A stretch of DNA of 20,517 nt from a virus, in IMG/VR virus record IMGVR_UViG_3300033153_003966, positions 1 through 20,517 of that record; one strand, 5' to 3'. Of this stretch, positions 15,557 to 20,517 are shown piece by piece (the stretch's first letter is position 1; each line of letters begins with the position of its first letter). Both the position numbers and the translations under genes were made by a program. The notes under the pieces were generated by a model. It saw only the letters and a list, made by a program, of their open reading frames with translations, searched no databases and was not told the DNA's origin.

Positions 15557-15952
15557 ATGAAAGCAAAGAAAATGAAAATGCTAAAGGACTTTCGCCTGAT
15601 TACAACTATGGGCTATGTAGTGGATTTTAAGGCAGAGCAGCCTATTCGCGTACCTCCCATGGCGGTAGAAATGGCCATCGAGAAAGGCGCTATCTTCTGC
15701 GAAGAAGATGAGAAGTTCATCCCAAACAACGAGCTGACTGAGAGCGTAGAGCCAGTATTTGGATACGAGCGTAAACAAGCGATCTATGATGTGTGCAAGA
15801 CGATCGCAGCGAAGAACGAATCAGAAGCATTCACAGCTACTGGCGTACCCAAACTACCATTGGTAGTAGAAGAAATGGGCTATCAGGTAGATCGTAAAGA
15901 AGTAAATGAAGCGTGGAAGGCTGTACAGCAGTCCATCGCTAACGCGGAGTAA
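15557..15952 (+). CDS. Small conserved phage structural protein, 131 aa
   Basis: It encodes 131 residues from ATG 15557, with GAGGAAGAG (15546-15554) as SD. The N-terminal MLKDFRLITTMGYVVDFKAE and the nearby VPPMAVEMAIEKGAIF match a small phage family with a K-D-F-R-L-[VIL]-T-x-M-G start and a V-P-P-x-x-V motif, usually encoded close to capsid or adaptor genes. Residues about 75-130 form a separate helical region (AIYDVCKTIAAKNESEAFTA, then VDRKEVNEAWKAVQ). That part resembles a small DNA- or protein-binding helical bundle, but nothing specific can be named. It is likely a minor head or connector protein; alternatives remain open. Confidence 0.8.
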   Translation: MKAKKMKMLKDFRLITTMGYVVDFKAEQPIRVPPMAVEMAIEKGAIFCEEDEKFIPNNELTESVEPVFGYERKQAIYDVCKTIAAKNESEAFTATGVPKLPLVVEEMGYQVDRKEVNEAWKAVQQSIANAE

Positions 15953-15957
15953 GTAAC

Positions 15958-16845
15958 ATGGGACCAGCCGACGATCCATTCAAAGTAAAACCAGCAATGC
16001 CAGGACAACCGGCTGCCCCTGTTAATACCGGGCTGAGCACTGATTTGAACACAGGTGTTCAGCCCCACACGATGTCATTCCCTCCACCTGGGATGCAGGC
16101 TAACCCCTCTGCTCCAGTAGGATCAACTGACACCACTAGCCAGACAGGTGCTCTCACGTCTGACTTCCCTACTAACTACTCTGACAGAACACCAGAACAA
16201 AAGGCTAGTATGGATGGACAGGTAGATAGCTATCTGGAGGGTGTGCCTGACATGAACAGTAACCAGTACAATTCCATACCTCCAGGGGGTGGTGGTTTTT
16301 CATCTTATTCTGCTCCTACAGCTACCGCCGGCACTACTGCTGGCACTACTGCTGGCACTACCGCTTCGATGACACCGCAAGAAGCATACACTGCTAAGCG
16401 TGAAGCACACCGGCGTAAGGCTGGCATGAGCCCCCTTAGTGAGCTTAAGCAGCAACGCGGATTGTCCAGATTGAGTGATACTGACTTGAAAAACGGGTTA
16501 ATGTCTGCGCGGCACGCTAAGACACCGGGGCAAGCTGATGCTATCGCTATGAGAATGCAGTTACAAGCATCCGGAAGGTACGACCAGAAAGCTGAGAACC
16601 TACTCAAAGGATATGGCGATAGTAAGTACAGGAGTGGGCAAAGCACAGGGGAGAAATCTCGAGACGCATTAATCAAGCGCTATCTGAGTGACGGAGCTGC
16701 TGGTGATGAAGGAGCCACCGTGCGCCGGCGCGGCGTTAGTAGAGGCGTCAGGCCTGTAGCTACACAGTCTAATCAACCGAGTAACAAAGAGCAGAGAGAA
16801 GCACAAGCAAGAGCGGCCGGATTTGATCCGTACGCCGGAATGTAG
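15958..16845 (+). CDS. Gly/Pro-rich low-complexity phage protein, likely virion-internal
   Basis: It encodes 295 residues from ATG 15958, with GGAG (15946-15949) eight bases upstream. The first 120 residues are disordered-looking (P, G, S, T, N), and a 12-bp tandem repeat encodes three A-G-T-T units at residues about 124-135. The second half is basic and helical (TPQEAYTAKREAHRRKAGMS; SDTDLKNGLMSARHAKTP; GEKSRDALIKRYLSD) and ends in REAQARAAGFDPYAGM. I do not recognise a family. Composition and its place at the start of a cluster of Ala/Pro-rich genes leading to a very large protein suggest an internal or ejected virion protein. The next gene starts nine bases on. Confidence 0.75.
   Translation: MGPADDPFKVKPAMPGQPAAPVNTGLSTDLNTGVQPHTMSFPPPGMQANPSAPVGSTDTTSQTGALTSDFPTNYSDRTPEQKASMDGQVDSYLEGVPDMNSNQYNSIPPGGGGFSSYSAPTATAGTTAGTTAGTTASMTPQEAYTAKREAHRRKAGMSPLSELKQQRGLSRLSDTDLKNGLMSARHAKTPGQADAIAMRMQLQASGRYDQKAENLLKGYGDSKYRSGQSTGEKSRDALIKRYLSDGAAGDEGATVRRRGVSRGVRPVATQSNQPSNKEQREAQARAAGFDPYAGM
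16327..16362 (+). repeat. Three tandem copies of a 12-bp coding repeat (A-G-T-T)
   Basis: The unit is GCTGGCACTACT, with small variants at its ends (first GCC, last ACC), repeated three times in frame at 16327-16338, 16339-16350 and 16351-16362. It encodes Ala-Gly-Thr-Thr three times inside the disordered region of the 295-aa protein. It is probably a slippage-prone linker whose copy number may differ between related phages. Confidence 0.85.
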
Positions 16846-16854
16846 GAGAAGCTT

Positions 16855-17091
16855 ATGGCAAGAGTAGCAGTAGCAGATGAACTTGATAGGCCGGGTAAGC
16901 TCATGCCTAAAAAAGCACGTAGGAAGAGCATAGCCGGTAGACGTGTCGGGCTTGATCGCTCAACTGAAAGCTTTACCGTGGGAGCAGCGAAGGCATTGCT
17001 CAGTGCAGCGAAACGCTCCCCCTATACTTCGATACTAGCCCCCACTGCTATGGGTGATGGTACTATGCACGCAAGACGACTTAAGAGGTAA
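16855..17091 (+). CDS. Small basic phage protein, 78 aa, unknown function
   Basis: It encodes 78 residues from ATG 16855, behind a strong SD (AGGAG, 16844-16848, six bases upstream) that overlaps the end of the previous gene. It is clearly basic: ARRKSIAGRRVG near residue 20-32 and MHARRLKR at the C-terminus, with a helical ESFTVGAAKALLSAAKRSP stretch between. The fold is unrecognised. A basic short protein among presumed internal virion genes might bind DNA or an acidic partner in the capsid. Its stop lies two bases before the next ATG, and its AAGAGG also serves as that gene's SD. Genuine by SD and spacing; function unknown. Confidence 0.72.
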   Translation: MARVAVADELDRPGKLMPKKARRKSIAGRRVGLDRSTESFTVGAAKALLSAAKRSPYTSILAPTAMGDGTMHARRLKR

Positions 17092-17093
17092 TC

Positions 17094-18629
17094 ATGGCTG
17101 GACTAGATCGATTCGTACAGATGGGGCTGGACCTTAAAGGCGGTTATATGCCGCCTGCCGCAGGGCAGTTTGCACCTACAATGGCACCTCCCAGGGTACC
17201 AGTACCCTCTGTCGGTGTTGGCCCGGCACCACAGCAGCTGGATATGTTTGACGAGCTGCTTAAGCAGCCTAGAACACCTCCCCGTGCGCCTACCCCAGGC
17301 CCCGCAGTAGGCATCAAGCCAGGAGTAAGTGCTCCTATGCCCGCACCTGCACCACCAGCTAAAGCCCCCAGTAAGCTGATGGCCGGAATGAAAGGACTTG
17401 GCAGAGCTGCCGTCAGTCCATGGAATGCGGTAATTGCCGGAGTACTCCCTTATGATATGGGTACTGGGGACCTTAGTTCTGTAGAATTCGCACGCCAGCA
17501 AGATACTGGCGGGGTTCCTTTATATGATCCTAATGCTAATTTTGATGGGCCTAATAACCAGCCGCTATCACCAGAGGAACTGGCTAAATTTAAGAAAGAA
17601 TTTGCAGATGGCACTTTCGTATCACCTGCAGAATACCCCGAACTAGCCGCCAAGGAAGGGCCCCAACACGAAGGCGCTTATTTCGGCGATGATGATCTTA
17701 GCGGCATAGGCGATAAAGGCCTGAAGCGTAGGATCGCACTCGATCGCCTTGATAAAAACCTCCTTGCTGACCCTGCTGCTATGGCTGAGTTACAAGCACT
17801 CGGGCCACAGGAACTGGCTCGCCAGTTACAAGCTAACAAGGATTTATCCGAGAGTCGTAACCAGAGTGGTAGGCAGGAAATGTCCAGGCTGTACTCCAGA
17901 CTGGCTAGAACTGACCCGTCTTACAACAGGCTGGCTAATGAGGCACGCACTGACTATATGATCGGTACCGGCGTACCGCAAGAAATGGCAGACATTAAAG
18001 CTGGTGGTCCCGGCAAACGGGCGCTATCTCGAACTAAAGCTGAAGCTGCTGCAGTGACTAGAGCGCAAACCGAAATGAAAGCGCAGGAAGCCGGTGTAAC
18101 TAGAGCCAGAGATAACTTCATGGATTACTTTAAGCGTAATGGCTCAGCTAACCCTGAAGCAGAAACTAACGACCTAGTAAATAAGTGGGCTCCAGTATTC
18201 AAACGTATGAGAGGCACCCAGGACTTTACTAGGCTAGAGACGCTTATGACAATGCAGGATAGCTTGGCACAAGCAGCAGCTGACTCTCGTGGAGGTGTAT
18301 GGGAGTGGTTGTTCGGCGCTGATCCAGAGAAGATGGAAAGTCCTCGCGAGTTTGCCAAGGTCGTCGTACCTCTATCCAGAGGAGTAGCTTTATATCAGAA
18401 TGGCGATAAAGACGCCACAGTCGATATTAACGGGTCTATTGTGGATGTTGAAGACATCATGGATGATCTGATGGAGCAGAAAGTACCTCTGGGTAAAATG
18501 ATGCACGCTATGGGCTGGTCAGAGAGGAATAACGGAGACTGGAAGTTAAGTGATAACTACGGTACCGATCCCAACACTGGCATGAAGTTAGACTTAGCCG
18601 CCATGATTAACGGCGCGTATACGGACTGA
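17094..18629 (+). CDS. Pro-rich, helical phage protein, likely internal/ejection protein
   Basis: It encodes 511 residues from ATG 17094, with AGAGG (17084-17088) five bases upstream. The first 85 residues are strongly Pro/Ala-rich (MPPAAGQFAPTMAPPRVPVP; PMPAPAPPAKAPSK). A short Gly/Ala-hydrophobic patch follows (about 90-118, LMAGMKGLGRAAVSPWNAVI). The remainder is charged and helical, with LADPAAMAELQALGPQELAR, a long KAEAAAVTRAQTEMKAQEAG helix, and the C-terminal DNYGTDPNTGMKLD. No enzyme motif or signal peptide is seen. The gene is coupled to the giant gene (one base between stop and ATG). By composition and gene order I infer a virion-internal protein delivered with the DNA, like the internal proteins of podoviruses, but I cannot name a family. 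Confidence 0.82.
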   Translation: MAGLDRFVQMGLDLKGGYMPPAAGQFAPTMAPPRVPVPSVGVGPAPQQLDMFDELLKQPRTPPRAPTPGPAVGIKPGVSAPMPAPAPPAKAPSKLMAGMKGLGRAAVSPWNAVIAGVLPYDMGTGDLSSVEFARQQDTGGVPLYDPNANFDGPNNQPLSPEELAKFKKEFADGTFVSPAEYPELAAKEGPQHEGAYFGDDDLSGIGDKGLKRRIALDRLDKNLLADPAAMAELQALGPQELARQLQANKDLSESRNQSGRQEMSRLYSRLARTDPSYNRLANEARTDYMIGTGVPQEMADIKAGGPGKRALSRTKAEAAAVTRAQTEMKAQEAGVTRARDNFMDYFKRNGSANPEAETNDLVNKWAPVFKRMRGTQDFTRLETLMTMQDSLAQAAADSRGGVWEWLFGADPEKMESPREFAKVVVPLSRGVALYQNGDKDATVDINGSIVDVEDIMDDLMEQKVPLGKMMHAMGWSERNNGDWKLSDNYGTDPNTGMKLDLAAMINGAYTD

Positions 18630-18630
18630 T

Positions 18631-20517
18631 ATGCCCACTATAGATGATATCATCGCGCGGCAGCGCGCGGCAGAAGACCGCACCCTGGCACTAGGATACG
18701 ACCAAGCGCAGAAGTCTGGCTTGAGCAGGCAACTGAATATCCAGAATGTAGAGCACACTGCGCCAGTAGACAAGTACTCAGAAGACTCTAACTTTATCAG
18801 GACAGTTAGAGCCGGAACACAAGACCTCGAAACAGGTCTTCGCGGGCTAGGAGCCTATGGCAATGAGTTAATTGGCAACACGCAAGACAGCCTGGATTCA
18901 ATCGAAGGAGCAGGTAAATCAGCAGCCACTAGGAATGTGTATGCACCTGTAGGTGGGGCCAGCTTAACTTCTGCTAAGGACATATACGACATCGGAGAGT
19001 CAGTATCGACAGGTATAGCGTCTTCACTGCCAGCTATGGTAGGCATGATGGCTGGCGGTATTGCCGGGCGTTTAGCTAGTAAAGTTGGCACTAGTATCGG
19101 TATGCGTATGTTCGGCGCTGCTGCTACCCAGCTAGAGAAATCAGTGGCTAAAGCTACCGCCGCTAAGATAGCTGCTCGTGGAACAACTGCTGGTGTACTT
19201 GCAGGCGGGTCTCTGCCTTTTATAGCTAGTGATATGGAACAGTTTAATGAGGCCAGACCAGAGCTGCAAAAACAGCTAGACGCAGGTGAAGAGCCTGTAC
19301 TGGCTAGTGGGGTTACATTCCGCGAGGCCATGGGTGTCAGCGCATTAAAGAACTCAGTTAATTCTGCGCTTAATATAATAGCTCCAGTTAAAGGTATGCA
19401 GCGTTTGTCCACCGGGTTACGTGGTCAGGTGGGTAAGGAACTACAAGATCGTATAGGCAAGCGTGTGCTTAAGGGCGGGCTTGAATCAGCTGCCGTAGAA
19501 GCACCCACTGAGATGCTGCAAGAATTCAATGACATCCTGTTTGAGAAGTACATGCAGGATGGTGAGCTGAGTAGTCTCAACAAAGAAGACAGGAATCGTT
19601 TAGTTGATACCCTTGTATCCATACCTATCGGCTTCTTATTCGGTGGCGCAGCTAGCGTACCTAGTAGGAAGAAGCCTAGAAAAACACTAGGCGACATGGA
19701 CCCAGATCGCACTACAGGAATAAACAGTGACATGACCCTCGATCAGGTCATGGATGAAATCGCTGAGATGCGTGATAGCGGCAAGATGACGGCAGAAGAA
19801 GCTACCGCAGAAGAGGAGTATCACACTTTAAACATGGGTAGCAGCTCTCTAGGGAGACATCAGGAAGCGTCTCCTGACTACACTGATCCAGATGTTGATG
19901 GCGACCCAGAGGGGGATGCTGGACTGTCCGCTATGGGCCAGCAGATGCAAGATCTTGGTATAGGTGTCGGAGAGCAGGGTATCAATGTTGATGAGTCGCC
20001 TCAAGGCGTCTTTGATATGGGAGACTTCGACCTTACGAATCTGACCATGCACCCAGAAGCCAGAGACGTACTAAACGCGCGTTACAGCGGCGAAGGACGC
20101 ACAGCTCAACCAGCGGGTGACGTCATTGAAGACATGTTGCGTGTAGAAGGAGCTCACACAGCAGGGATAACCCAAGAGCTTACAGACAGAGCTAATGAGA
20201 GCGTACGATACTCAAGGTATCAACGTGACACTAAGCTAGAGTCGCTCAAGGCAAATATGGAAGTACGCCGAGGCAAGCAAAAAGATCAAGCTGGTATAGA
20301 CCATATCGAGAAGCTGTACCAAGAACATGTAGACAACGTACATGAGATGTACGCGCTAGAGCAAGAAGCTGCGGCTGAGTATCAACAGACTGGAGATTCC
20401 AAGGCGTACCTGAATCGTCTCAGTATCATGGGCACTGAACGCGGTAAGAATGACTTACCAGCATCAGAGCGCGGGATGTCTGTAGAGGAGGAGACACGTG
20501 GGATAGTAGGTGTAGGA
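18631..20517 (+). CDS. Very large phage protein, 5' part, likely ejection protein (runs off the edge)
   Basis: ATG 18631 follows the previous TGA by one base and the frame stays open for 629 codons to the right edge, so the gene is incomplete. The start has only a weak CGGA, which suggests coupling. The N-terminus (MPTIDDIIARQRAAEDRTLA) is polar. Residues about 127-150 (PAMVGMMAGGIAGRLASKVG), 184-202 (TTAGVLAGGSLPFIASD) and 328-343 (LVSIPIGFLFGGAASV) are Gly/Ala-rich hydrophobic segments, and the motif ESAAVEAPTEMLQEF lies at about 286-300. Such patterns occur in large ejected or polyvalent phage proteins that insert in the host envelope. After about 350 the protein is acidic and helical. A lysozyme, transglycosylase or other enzyme domain may lie beyond the window. 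Confidence 0.9.
   Translation, partial: MPTIDDIIARQRAAEDRTLALGYDQAQKSGLSRQLNIQNVEHTAPVDKYSEDSNFIRTVRAGTQDLETGLRGLGAYGNELIGNTQDSLDSIEGAGKSAATRNVYAPVGGASLTSAKDIYDIGESVSTGIASSLPAMVGMMAGGIAGRLASKVGTSIGMRMFGAAATQLEKSVAKATAAKIAARGTTAGVLAGGSLPFIASDMEQFNEARPELQKQLDAGEEPVLASGVTFREAMGVSALKNSVNSALNIIAPVKGMQRLSTGLRGQVGKELQDRIGKRVLKGGLESAAVEAPTEMLQEFNDILFEKYMQDGELSSLNKEDRNRLVDTLVSIPIGFLFGGAASVPSRKKPRKTLGDMDPDRTTGINSDMTLDQVMDEIAEMRDSGKMTAEEATAEEEYHTLNMGSSSLGRHQEASPDYTDPDVDGDPEGDAGLSAMGQQMQDLGIGVGEQGINVDESPQGVFDMGDFDLTNLTMHPEARDVLNARYSGEGRTAQPAGDVIEDMLRVEGAHTAGITQELTDRANESVRYSRYQRDTKLESLKANMEVRRGKQKDQAGIDHIEKLYQEHVDNVHEMYALEQEAAAEYQQTGDSKAYLNRLSIMGTERGKNDLPASERGMSVEEETRGIVGVG

Noticed and set aside
18821-18840. 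7-bp perfect hairpin AAGACCT/AGGTCTT in the giant gene
   Set aside because: It is short, inside coding sequence and without a T-tract; hairpins of this size are expected by chance in 20 kb.
18855-19412. 185-codon open frame on the minus strand
   Set aside because: It is a shadow of the Ala/Gly-rich giant gene, which is continuous and coupled to the gene before it.

Overview
This window is a piece of a tailed double-stranded DNA bacteriophage (Caudoviricetes) genome. Every supported gene lies on the + strand. Genes are packed almost end to end, with TAATG and ATGA stop/start overlaps, and no gene-free stretch exceeds about 80 bases. I see no host metabolic genes, tRNAs, IS elements or CRISPR arrays. 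G+C is near 50% in most lines I counted. Shine-Dalgarno (SD) sites of the GGAG/AGGA type are frequent and there is a Gram-negative-style lysis region, so the host is probably a gammaproteobacterium or similar Gram-negative, possibly marine; that is inference. A T7-gp11-like adaptor family protein, a nozzle/stabilisation-type protein and a very large ejection-like gene favour a short-tailed (podovirus-like) virion, but no capsid, portal, terminase or polymerase gene is in the window to settle it.

Layout. (1) 1-4893: a four-gene, beta-rich tail or appendage module. It holds the 3' end of a large tail protein with a TRRYT motif, a beta-helix-like 615-aa protein, a 103-aa coiled coil, and a 390-aa protein ending in a VWE motif. 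(2) 4930-6491: the lysis/membrane region. It holds an M15-family zinc peptidase endolysin, a strong intrinsic terminator, a membrane protein with coiled coils on both sides of one membrane segment, a 43-aa basic protein, a holin-like protein carrying an SKTFW motif, and a small helical protein. (3) 6491-13014: virion proteins. They are a nozzle/stabilisation-like protein, a 168-aa beta protein, an unrecognised lower-G+C 601-aa protein, a tail fibre with YadA-like beta-roll repeats and two W-A-A modules, and a conserved structural protein. (4) 13016-15952: a long alpha-helical protein with a Pro-rich head, the adaptor, and a 131-aa conserved structural protein. (5) 15958-20517: four genes with Pro/Gly/Ala-rich or basic composition. 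They end in a very large protein that runs off the right edge, and they look like an internal/ejection protein cluster.

How they could work together: the adaptor and nozzle-like proteins would build the tail channel. The fibre and beta-helix proteins would recognise the cell surface. The rightmost genes would be packed in the head and ejected with the DNA, and the central cassette would lyse the cell. Points for a second look are a 13-bp perfect inverted repeat inside a structural gene, a hydrophobic +1-frame ORF with a lipobox-like ICGC inside the holin-like gene, a terminator whose T-tract touches an apparent start codon, the mosaic fibre, and the A/T-rich orphan gene at 8292.
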